Below are positions 1 through 5,699 of a stretch of 10,234 nucleotides of DNA, piece after piece. Origin of the DNA: JBJXHB01 sp046160725 (GTDB lineage: Bacteria; Pseudomonadota; Gammaproteobacteria; Burkholderiales; Burkholderiaceae_C); contig JBJXHB010000144.1 of NCBI GenBank assembly GCA_046160725.1, forward strand, positions 1-10,234, read 5' to 3'. The position numbers and the translations under genes are program-made. A model generated the notes under the pieces. The model had not been told where the DNA came from, did not search any database, and saw only the letters and a list, made by a program, of their open reading frames with translations. The number at the start of each line of letters is the position of its first letter. Position 1 is the stretch's first letter.

Positions 1-66
1 GGCATCGAGCCCTTGGCCAAGGCCTCTATGCCCCCCTTGGCCGAAGGCGCTCAAACGGATGGGGGT
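1..66. repeat. Short repeated GC-rich motif at window edge
   Basis: No gene is supported here. The motif CCCTTGGCC occurs twice: at about 10-18, inside the perfect 12-base palindrome CCTTGGCCAAGG (11-22), and at about 34-42, followed by GAAGGC. The two copies have the same orientation, about 24 bases apart. This looks like extragenic repeat DNA or the edge of a neighbouring gene cut off by the window. An open frame runs through it on the plus strand, but it lies antisense to the substrate-binding protein gene and shows no domain. Confidence 0.3.
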
Positions 67-107
67 CTGGGGCCTCAGGCCCCAGCGGGTCGAGGGCAGA
101 GCCCTCG
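67..107 (-). terminator. Tandem GC-rich hairpins after the binding-protein gene
   Basis: Two perfect inverted repeats lie just beyond the TGA of the substrate-binding protein gene. One is CGAGGGC/GCCCTCG with a 3-base loop (91-97 with 101-107). The other is CTGGGGCC/GGCCCCAG with a 3-base loop (67-74 with 78-85). Read on the minus strand they follow the stop codon by 7 and 29 bases. Neither is followed by a run of T, so this is not a textbook intrinsic terminator. They could stop transcription, protect the 3' end of the mRNA, or be copies of an extragenic palindrome family. The inverted repeats are directly seen; the role is inferred. Confidence 0.4.
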
Positions 108-114
108 CCTTACT

Positions 115-1641
115 TCAGTTGCCAAACCTGGTCCCGCCGAGACGAAGGAGGCCGTCCGGGACCAGGCTGAGCCCCTGGACGGTCTTCTGCGTGCCGACGA
201 TGTTCTTGGTGGCGTAGAGGTAGATCAGCGGCAGGTCTGCGCGCTGGAGCTCCCACACCTTGGCATAGATCGCGCGGCGGTCGGCCACAGCGGTCGCGAC
301 ACGGGCTTCGTCGAGCAGGGCGTCCATGGCGGGGTTGAGGTGCTTGCCGTAGTTGAAGGCGCCTCGGGAGTGCATTTGCGGCCACATGTTGCCGTCAGCG
401 TCCGAGCGGCCGGACCAGCCGATCATGTAGGCCTGGAACTCGCCCTTGTAGCCCGCCTGCAGCGAGGAGGCGAACTCCATGACCTTCGGCTTGACGTCGA
501 AGCCGGCCTCGGCGGCCATGGACTGGATGACTTCGGCGGCCTGCTGGGCTTCCGGCGCATTGGTGACGGTTAGCTCGACCGGGATCCGGCCGGAGATGCC
601 GGCTCGGGCGAGCAGGGCCTTTGCCTTGGCGATGTCGCGGGCCGGCGGCTGGATGGCTGGGACGTAGAACGGCGAGGTCGGCGGGTTAGCCTGGGCGGTG
701 GGCGTCAGCATGCCGGCGAAGACGACGTCGCTGATGATCTGGCGATCGATCGAGAGTTCAAAGGCTTGGCGGACGAGGGCGTTCTTGCCGGTGATGGTGT
801 CGGCGGCCGGTCCGTTGGCGACGTTGAAATTGATGCCGGTATAGCCCAGCGCGTCCCACACGGTGAGGTTCAGCTTGGGGTCCTTCTTGACCGTGGGAAC
901 GTCGGTGGGGGCGACGAAGGCGATGTCGAGCGTGCCCGATTGCATGTTGGCCAGGCGGACCGAGGAGTTGGGGATCGGCAGGTAGGTGACGCGGTCGAAG
1001 TGGAAGTTCTGGGCGTTGTAGTGGCCCGGGAAGCGCTTGAGGACGATGCGATCCTGCGGCACGCGGCTGTCGAAGGCATAGCCGCCGGCGCAGACCGGGT
1101 TCAGGCCGAACTTGTCGCCAGCGGCCTCAGCGGCCTTGGGCGAGATCATGATGCCCGAGCGGTCGGTGAGCTGGGCGAGGAGCTGGGAGGCTGGCTGCTT
1201 GAGATTCAGGCGGATGGTGAGCGGGTCGACGATGTCGATCGAAGCGATGGCGTTGATCTCGCCGGCGCGCATGCTGCCCTTCAGCGTGAGGTCGCGGGTG
1301 AGCTTGTACTTGGCGGCCTCGGCGTCCAGCTTTTCGCCGTCGTGGAAGGTCACACCGGGGCGCAGTGTGATGATCAGGCTGGTGGGGCTTTCGTAGCGGT
1401 GGCCGGTGGCGAGCTGGGGGATGATGTTCAGCTTGTCGTCGAGGTCGAACAGCTTGTCGCACATGGCGGCATAGACGATTCGGCCGACGAAGCTGGAGCC
1501 AAGGGTCGGGTCAAGCAGGTCGGGGTCCTCGGCAAGGCCAATACGCAAGTGGGACGCAGCGGGCTGGGCCAGGGCAAGCGGTGCGCCAAGGGCCATGGTC
1601 GCACCCAGGGCAAACGCAGAATTAAGTATGAATTGCCGCAT
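115..1641 (-). CDS. Peptide-type ABC transporter substrate-binding protein (SBP family 5)
   Basis: This is a periplasmic solute-binding protein of the DppA/OppA/GsiB class (SBP_bac_5), which captures short peptides or similar ligands for an inner-membrane ABC importer. The 508 residues fit the family. Residues 1-25 form a Sec signal peptide (Arg near the N-terminus, hydrophobic core, cleavage after ALA before Q26). The mature start has the family pattern LRIGLAEDPDLLDP (32-45). LRPGVTFHDG (93-102) and GGYAFDSRVPQDRIVLKRFPG (186-206) match the conserved blocks of lobe I, and INFNVANGP with RQAFELSIDR (270-300) match lobe II. The start ATG is preceded by GAGGA at 5-base spacing. The gene lies 27 bases after the DUF1028 gene on the same strand and is probably co-transcribed with it. 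Mature cysteines C61 and C184 could pair in the periplasm. The ligand cannot be read from sequence, and no permease or ATPase gene is visible nearby. Confidence 0.9.
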   Translation of the reverse strand: MRQFILNSAFALGATMALGAPLALAQPAASHLRIGLAEDPDLLDPTLGSSFVGRIVYAAMCDKLFDLDDKLNIIPQLATGHRYESPTSLIITLRPGVTFHDGEKLDAEAAKYKLTRDLTLKGSMRAGEINAIASIDIVDPLTIRLNLKQPASQLLAQLTDRSGIMISPKAAEAAGDKFGLNPVCAGGYAFDSRVPQDRIVLKRFPGHYNAQNFHFDRVTYLPIPNSSVRLANMQSGTLDIAFVAPTDVPTVKKDPKLNLTVWDALGYTGINFNVANGPAADTITGKNALVRQAFELSIDRQIISDVVFAGMLTPTAQANPPTSPFYVPAIQPPARDIAKAKALLARAGISGRIPVELTVTNAPEAQQAAEVIQSMAAEAGFDVKPKVMEFASSLQAGYKGEFQAYMIGWSGRSDADGNMWPQMHSRGAFNYGKHLNPAMDALLDEARVATAVADRRAIYAKVWELQRADLPLIYLYATKNIVGTQKTVQGLSLVPDGLLRLGGTRFGN

Positions 1642-1668
1642 GTTGGTCCTCGTTGCTAAGAAATTGAG

Positions 1669-2376
1669 TCAGGTGAGCGGGCGGCCGTCGCGAGCGATGG
1701 CGGCTTCGATCACCGTGCGGTCGCTTTCGCCCCACTGGCTGTCACGCCCGGGCAGGAAGCGGCGGAAGACGGCATAGCGTTCGAGGCTGATCCGGTGCAG
1801 GCGGCGCAGATCGGCCAGCGGGTCCGGATGGTCATCGGAGCGGATGTCCAGGTCCGGATACGGGTCGCTGGTGCAGATCTTGAGACCAGCCGACTGCTTG
1901 CCGCGCTTGTCGCCGCCGACGGCCTCGCCGGCTTCCATGGCGGATAGGAGGCGCTCGGCCATGCTGCCGGTGGCGCGCAGATAGCCTTCCAGTGTCGCCT
2001 GGACCACCGGCTGGGCGGCCAGCATGTTGCCGGCCACTGAAATGTCCTGGTTCTGCACGTGGCCGGCCCACGTCACGCAATCACGGCCGCTGTGCTGGGC
2101 GATGCGGCCGGAGGCATCGAGGATGTGGAACTGGCGCTGGTCGCGCATTGGGTCCGGGTCCACCAGGCTGCGCAGCACCTCCGGGGCGGCCTCGCCGGCG
2201 CGCAGACGGGGCATGGCGTGGACGGCGTACATCGGATTGACCAGGGCCTGTGTGGCCAGCGCGGCGACACCGCCCTCGACATGGATGCACAGGCCACCAA
2301 CGGCGAAGAAGCGCGAGGCGACAGCAGCGCCGAGGGCACCGGTTGCGGGGTCGCGGACGAGAATGGACCAGGTCAT
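1669..2376 (-). CDS. DUF1028 family protein (Ntn-hydrolase-like)
   Basis: A 235-residue protein of the DUF1028 family, which is assigned to the Ntn-hydrolase fold superfamily but has no established biochemical role. Recognisable family blocks are the N-terminus MTWSILVRDPATGALGAAV (1-19), SRFFAVGG (21-28), GGVAALATQALVNP (35-48), the SVAGNML motif (113-119), AMEAGEAVGGDKRGKQSAGL (146-165, a very conserved GGD.RG.QSA segment) and DDHPDPLADLRRL (181-193). No signal peptide or membrane segment is visible, so it is probably cytoplasmic. The start fits the family, whose proteins begin with MT(F/W)S, although no clear ribosome-binding site precedes it. Members often sit next to peptide-transporter or gamma-glutamyl-type genes, and here a peptide-type binding protein follows directly. 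A role in handling the transported ligand is a reasonable inference, but unproven. Confidence 0.88.
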   Translation of the reverse strand: MTWSILVRDPATGALGAAVASRFFAVGGLCIHVEGGVAALATQALVNPMYAVHAMPRLRAGEAAPEVLRSLVDPDPMRDQRQFHILDASGRIAQHSGRDCVTWAGHVQNQDISVAGNMLAAQPVVQATLEGYLRATGSMAERLLSAMEAGEAVGGDKRGKQSAGLKICTSDPYPDLDIRSDDHPDPLADLRRLHRISLERYAVFRRFLPGRDSQWGESDRTVIEAAIARDGRPLT

Positions 2377-2397
2377 GCCCGCAGTTTCACGCGGGCA
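2376..2397 (-). promoter_or_regulatory. Hairpin abutting the DUF1028 start codon
   Basis: An inverted repeat TGCCCGC/GCGGGCA (2376-2382 with 2391-2397) with an 8-base loop lies between the regulator gene and the DUF1028 gene. Its 3' arm on the minus strand ends at the A of the DUF1028 ATG, so the ribosome-binding region would be paired when it forms. No alternative Shine-Dalgarno sequence is visible. It might reduce translation of the downstream gene or cause partial transcription termination. The repeat is seen; the function is inferred. Confidence 0.3.
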
Positions 2398-2428
2398 GCG
2401 GCGTCGCGCAAGGCGCTTTGGCGGGCGG

Positions 2429-3166
2429 TCAGCCGGCGGCGAAGTTCCGCTCGAACATCTCGGTCTGGGTCATCCCGTGCATCATTGAGGCAACACTGGG
2501 CGGGGCGGCAGCCAATGCGCCGGCCTTGACGACGGCCTGGAGCCGATTGCGGGCGCCAAGCTGGCGGTATACCGCGGCCAGATGGGTCTTGACCGTGGGG
2601 ACCGCCAAGCCGAGGCGGCGGGCGATGTCCTTTGTTGTCCGGCCCTCGGCCAGCAGTGTCAGCACGTCGGACTGCCGCGCGGTGAGCGGGTGGGCGGGGC
2701 TCTCTGCTTCGCGCAGCGGTATGCTCGACGCCTGGATCGGTTCGACCATCAGGGCGGTGCGGGCCGGTTCGCTGCTGCCGGTGGAGATGAACAGGTCCGG
2801 TGTGGCGATGACCTTCAGCGTGCGGATCAGGTTGATGCCGCTGCAACTGCGGGAGATGTAGCCACCGAGCCCTTCTTCGAAGCAGCGGATAATGGTGGTA
2901 CCGTCGTTGGTATCGCCGAGCCCGATGATCTTGGCGTGCGGGTACTCGGCCCTCAGCGCACCGCGGTCGACGTGGGCCTGGAGCCCAGGAAGTAGAAGAT
3001 CGAGGAAAACGACATCGAAGCGTGAACCGTTCATCTTCGCCCTGAACTCGCCCACGTCGGCGGTCTCGACGATCTGCCACGATGGGTGGCAGTGCGTTAT
3101 CAGTTCGACAAATTCGGCGCGAAAGCCCCGATTCTTTTCTGCAATGAGTATCCGCATTCTGCGCAT
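2429..3166 (-). CDS. LuxR/NarL-type response regulator with an atypical receiver
   Basis: A 245-residue DNA-binding transcription regulator. The N-terminal part (about 4-125) is a CheY-like receiver: MRILIAEKN in strand 1, FLDLLLPG with candidate phospho-acceptor D56, and GGYISRS near strand 5. The C-terminal part (about 160-214) is a typical LuxR helix-turn-helix: LTARQSDVLTLLAEG, then KDIARRLGLAVPTVKTHL and QLGARNRLQAV. The receiver deviates from the usual pattern. The acidic pair is E10-K11 rather than two acids, the Ser/Thr after strand 4 is Gly (about G84), and the signalling Lys is Arg (R106). Phosphorylation may therefore be weak or replaced by another cue. The start is ATG 3166 or ATG 3157 (Met4); an in-frame TAG lies just upstream of the first, and neither has a strong ribosome-binding site. 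No histidine kinase is adjacent. Candidate targets are its own operon or the Tad genes. Confidence 0.85.
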   Translation of the reverse strand: MRRMRILIAEKNRGFRAEFVELITHCHPSWQIVETADVGEFRAKMNGSRFDVVFLDLLLPGLQAHVDRGALRAEYPHAKIIGLGDTNDGTTIIRCFEEGLGGYISRSCSGINLIRTLKVIATPDLFISTGSSEPARTALMVEPIQASSIPLREAESPAHPLTARQSDVLTLLAEGRTTKDIARRLGLAVPTVKTHLAAVYRQLGARNRLQAVVKAGALAAAPPSVASMMHGMTQTEMFERNFAAG

Positions 3167-3185
3167 CCCGGTTGGCGCCTAAAAA

Positions 3186-3200
3186 GTAACATCAGTTTAC
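3186..3200. promoter_or_regulatory. Short palindrome GTAA-N7-TTAC before the regulator start
   Basis: GTAA (3186-3189) and TTAC (3197-3200) form an inverted repeat with a 7-base centre, about 20-35 bases upstream of the regulator start codon. It could be part of a promoter or the operator of a dimeric protein. Such short arms can arise by chance in AT-rich DNA, so this is a weak call. Confidence 0.2.
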
Positions 3201-3221
3201 GTGAAAGAGAAGCCCTTTTGC

Positions 3222-3237
3222 GTTAATATTTCGGTAA
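3222..3237 (-). promoter_or_regulatory. Candidate CtrA-type box upstream of the regulator
   Basis: On the minus strand the sequence reads TTAC-N7-TTAAC, one base away from the CtrA consensus TTAA-N7-TTAAC known from Caulobacter and its relatives. It lies 56-71 bases upstream of the ATG at 3166, a plausible distance for a promoter element, and the TTAACG half could serve as a -35 hexamer. The cluster of CcrM-type GANTC sites begins about 40 bases further upstream, and CtrA and CcrM work together in alphaproteobacterial cell-cycle control. The match is seen; binding is inferred. Confidence 0.35.
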
Positions 3238-3278
3238 TTCCTTGTTTTCTATTGTGAAGTGGTTAGGAATTCCGAGTT

Positions 3279-3503
3279 GAATCGTGCTCGAGTCAAGGTT
3301 GAATCAGGCCTGTTCTTTTAGAATCGTGAAACCTTGAGTCAGGGAAACGATCGCTCTTTCAAGAATCACGTCGGGAGGTTCTTAGCAAGAATGCTCTATT
3401 GAGATTTGCTTTTGGCGCAAGGTCTCCTGGTGAGACGCAGATTAACGATAATATACTTTCTGTGCGCGAATCTGTACCTTGGGCCGATAGTCAAGCAAGA
3501 CTC
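3279..3503. promoter_or_regulatory. Dense cluster of GANTC (CcrM-type) methylation sites
   Basis: Eight GANTC sequences start at 3279, 3290, 3301, 3321, 3336, 3363, 3468 and 3499. The first six fall in 89 bases. The first steps are 11, 11 and 20 bases, close to one, one and two helical turns. GANTC is the target of CcrM, the cell-cycle-regulated adenine methyltransferase of many Alphaproteobacteria, and methylated sites in promoters are read by GcrA. A ninth site (3130-3134) lies in the first codons of the regulator. By eye I found only about five more in the rest of the window. This suggests a methylation-sensitive promoter region for the regulator gene. I could not assign reliable -35 and -10 boxes; a TTGACT on the minus strand (3296-3291) overlaps one site but lacks a good -10. 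Confidence 0.45.
3290..3340. repeat. Inverted repeat inside the GANTC cluster
   Basis: GAGTCAAGGTT (3290-3300) and AACCTTGAGTC (3330-3340) are inverted copies matching at 10 of 11 positions, with a 29-base spacer. GAATCGTG occurs directly repeated at 3279-3286 and 3321-3328, and GTTGAATC at 3276-3283 and 3298-3305. Together these words make a composite repeat block that may be the binding region for one or more regulators, perhaps the adjacent LuxR-type protein. The repeats are seen; the role is inferred. Confidence 0.35.
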
Positions 3504-3792
3504 TGCGCGGCCGCCTTCGCCATCAATAATTTTGCTGCCTGCCATGCAAGCGTAGCGCGTGCGGGTAACTGTCACGTTTCACAGCAAATGTCGCCAGCGT
3601 GAATTGCAAATTGCGAAAATCACCGGCGGTCCCGTCAGGCGCCTCTCGATGTGATGCGCTGGCCAGATTGAGGCCGGGAAATGCTGCTCGAACAGGCGAC
3701 GTCGGCTGTTGCGCCGGCGATAGCGCGGTACGTCATTGGACGAAGTTTCACGTTCACGTTGCGCTTGTGACAGCTTCCGTTGCCGGTCCCGG

Positions 3793-4731
3793 TCAGCTGA
3801 AGGCGGCGACCAGGCGCAGACCAGCCGGGCCAGCCACGACGATGAAGATCGTCGGTAGGATGAAGGCGACCATCGGCAGGGTCAGCAGCACCGGCAGGCG
3901 GGCAGCCTTCTCCTCGAACCGGATCAGTGTCTCGGTGCGCATCTCGCTGCCCAGGGTGCGCAGCGCCTCGCCCAGCGGCGTGCCATACTGCATGGTCTGG
4001 ATCAGCGTCGTCGTCAGGCGCTTGAGGCTCTCAAGCCCGGTGCGTTCGCCCAGATTGGTCAGGACCTTGCGCATGTCCGAAGTCATGTGCATTTCGGTGA
4101 CGGTCTGCTCGAACTCCCAGCCAATCTGTGGGTGGGCGACCCGGATCTCCTCGGCTACCCGGCCCAACGCGGGTTCCAGCGGCAGGCCGGCCTGGGTGCA
4201 GATCAACAGCATATCCAGTGCATCCGGCATCGCCGCCTCGACCTTGCTGACGTATGTGTTGCGCAGCTTGCGCACCACCATGTCGGGCCCGACCAACCCC
4301 ACCACCGCAGCGGCGGCCGGCAGCAGGTTGGACAAGGTGCTATCCATTTGAATGTGCTGGGTTACAACGAACGCGATGAGCGGCAGGCCAACCAGGAGCA
4401 GGATCTTGCAGCCGATGAACACGCCGAGCGCGCTGCGCCCAGACATGCCGGCCACCGCAAGCGCCTTTTCCAGTTCATCGACCGTCTTGCGCGACAGCAC
4501 GCCACTGCTGGCGATGCGCCCACCGATGGCCGCCACCACGCGCGCCAGCGCAGCACCTGCCTGTGGCCCGGCGCTCGCCTGTGCGGCATTTGCCACATAA
4601 GTGCCATTGGCCATGCGGAGCCGGTCGCGCAGCTTCTCCTCGCGCTTGGCATGGCGGAGCAATGCCAGGCCCGTCACCACCATGGTGAGCGTCAGCACAA
4701 AGGCGATCGCAAAGATGACGGGGCTATTCAT
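3793..4731 (-). CDS. tadC: Tad pilus inner-membrane platform protein TadC
   Basis: TadC (CpaH in Caulobacter) is one of the two integral-membrane platform proteins on which the ATPase CpaF/TadA acts to polymerise Flp pilin. The 312 residues show an N-terminal transmembrane helix (about 4-24), a hydrophobic pair at about 101-150, a T2SSF-type cytoplasmic domain (about 165-275, with MPDALDMLLICTQAGLPLEPAL at 168-189 and the TLIQTMQYGTPLGEALRTL block at 242-260) and a C-terminal membrane segment (about 279-300). The ATG at 4731 is preferred because it overlaps the tadB stop as ATGA. The frame is open 11 codons further upstream, but that would enter tadB and add a His-rich stretch atypical of the family. 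It is the last gene of the operon in this window; tadD, tadE and tadF do not follow. Confidence 0.93.
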   Translation of the reverse strand: MNSPVIFAIAFVLTLTMVVTGLALLRHAKREEKLRDRLRMANGTYVANAAQASAGPQAGAALARVVAAIGGRIASSGVLSRKTVDELEKALAVAGMSGRSALGVFIGCKILLLVGLPLIAFVVTQHIQMDSTLSNLLPAAAAVVGLVGPDMVVRKLRNTYVSKVEAAMPDALDMLLICTQAGLPLEPALGRVAEEIRVAHPQIGWEFEQTVTEMHMTSDMRKVLTNLGERTGLESLKRLTTTLIQTMQYGTPLGEALRTLGSEMRTETLIRFEEKAARLPVLLTLPMVAFILPTIFIVVAGPAGLRLVAAFS

Positions 4732-5699
4732 TTCAGGCTGGTCCGAATGATGGTGCGCATGCAAAGGATGCCGGTGGCCAACGAAAGGAACGCGATGCCC
4801 AGGAGATTGCGGCCGGCTTCTTCGACAAACAGCACTGCGATGTATGTCGGGCTGAGCACGGCAAGGCCAAGCCCGGACACAAACGGCAACGCCGCCAACA
4901 CCATGGAACTGGTGCGCGCCTCGGAGGCCAGGGCATAGGCCTTGGAGCGCAAGGCGACGCGTTTGCGGATCACATCGGCCAGGTTCTCAAGCGTCTCGGT
5001 CAGCCCGCCACCGGTTTGCGATTGAAGAGACAGCGCAGTCGCAAAAAACTGATATTCCGGTAAACCAGCACGTTGTGCCATTGCTTTAAGAGAAACGTCG
5101 AGCCGCGTGCCGATGCTAAGGTCGCTGGCGATGCGCTCGAACTCCACCGCCGTCGGGGCAAGGGATTGGCGGGCGACGTGGCGCATGGCTTCGGTGACCG
5201 GAATGCCGACCCGCACGGAGCGCACGATCATCGACAACGCATCCGGCATTTGCGTCCGCAGTAGCTGCCGGCGCCGGTCATCAACCCAGCTGAAGAAGGA
5301 GCGCGCCAGCAGCACCCACACCACCGGGATGCAGAAGAACGCCATATCGCCGACGAGAATGGTCAGCACACCGGCCGTCACGCGTCCCATCAGCAACGCC
5401 AGCACCAGTACGATGGCCCAGGGAACCGGGTAGTGCGACGCATGCGATGGGTCGAAGCCGAAGATACCCATCAGCCGGCGGAAATTGCTCTTCTTTTCTG
5501 AAACCTCGACACGCGTGATGCGCATCCGCATCTCGCGCGGCTTCTGGTTCTTGTCGTCCTGGCCGCTGATGGCGGATAGCCGCGCCAGCAGCTGCTGGGC
5601 ACGCTTGCGCTCGGCCAGGATGTTCAGCGCCGTAACGATCATGCCGATCAACAGCAGGAAGGCGCCACCCACAAGCCACAGGCGCTGCTCAACGGGCAT
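4728..5699 (-). CDS. tadB: Tad pilus inner-membrane platform protein TadB
   Basis: TadB (CpaG) partners TadC in the inner-membrane platform of the Tad secretion machine. The protein has 323 residues: an N-terminal transmembrane helix (about 8-28), a charged cytoplasmic stretch (30-75), two hydrophobic segments (about 92-135), a T2SSF domain (about 150-255) and C-terminal membrane helices (about 264-315). The domain contains MPDALSMIVRSVRVGIPVTEAM (151-172) and LSLQSQTGGGLTETLENLADVIRKR (223-247), which match the family blocks. The start ATG lies inside the end of cpaF (11-base overlap) and the stop overlaps tadC by 4 bases, so translation is probably coupled on both sides. Length and layout are normal for the family. 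Confidence 0.94.
   Translation of the reverse strand: MPVEQRLWLVGGAFLLLIGMIVTALNILAERKRAQQLLARLSAISGQDDKNQKPREMRMRITRVEVSEKKSNFRRLMGIFGFDPSHASHYPVPWAIVLVLALLMGRVTAGVLTILVGDMAFFCIPVVWVLLARSFFSWVDDRRRQLLRTQMPDALSMIVRSVRVGIPVTEAMRHVARQSLAPTAVEFERIASDLSIGTRLDVSLKAMAQRAGLPEYQFFATALSLQSQTGGGLTETLENLADVIRKRVALRSKAYALASEARTSSMVLAALPFVSGLGLAVLSPTYIAVLFVEEAGRNLLGIAFLSLATGILCMRTIIRTSLK

Larger units (their letters stand above)
3167..3792. other. Long non-coding gap between the Tad operon and the regulator operon
   Basis: About 630 bases with no supportable gene. The side next to the regulator (3181-3360) is AT-rich, while the side next to tadC (about 3600-3792) returns toward the base composition of the genes. 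It contains a GANTC cluster, a CtrA-like box and several repeated words, listed separately. The only open frames are short: a TTG-started 67-codon frame on the plus strand (3399-3602) and a 33-codon frame on the minus strand (3635-3736). Neither has a ribosome-binding site or a recognisable motif. I see no tRNA, no intrinsic terminator with a T tract behind tadC, and no transposase remnant. Confidence 0.6.

Noticed and set aside
13..573. 186-codon plus-strand frame starting at the window edge
   Set aside because: It lies mostly antisense to the binding-protein gene and crosses the two hairpins, with no recognisable motif. It is probably a shadow frame.
766..1659. 297-codon open frame on the plus strand opposite the substrate-binding protein
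   Set aside because: The product is a Gly/Val/Asp-rich sequence with no motif, while the minus-strand frame has a signal peptide and family-5 blocks.
3442..3456. TTAACGATAATATAC as a second CtrA box or -10 element
   Set aside because: Only one half matches the CtrA consensus, and no -35 hexamer lies at proper spacing on either strand.
3399..3602. 67-codon TTG-started frame in the long intergenic gap
   Set aside because: It has a TTG start with no proper Shine-Dalgarno, no hydrophobic or domain pattern, and lies in a probable regulatory region. A small gene cannot be excluded but is not supported.
3700..3719. Possible terminator hairpin behind tadC
   Set aside because: The 7-base arms have an internal mismatch on the minus strand, no T run follows, and the site is about 75 bases past the stop, so I do not call it.
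3635..3736. 33-codon minus-strand frame just after tadC
   Set aside because: There is no ribosome-binding site and no motif. A frame of this size is expected by chance.
3599..4351. 250-codon plus-strand frame extending from the intergenic gap into tadC
   Set aside because: Most of it is antisense to tadC. The composition is Arg/Ser-rich and the start lacks a ribosome-binding site.
4732..4764. Longer N-terminus for tadC, starting at 4764
   Set aside because: The added 11 residues are a His-rich reading through tadB. The ATGA overlap at 4731 followed directly by a membrane helix is the better start.
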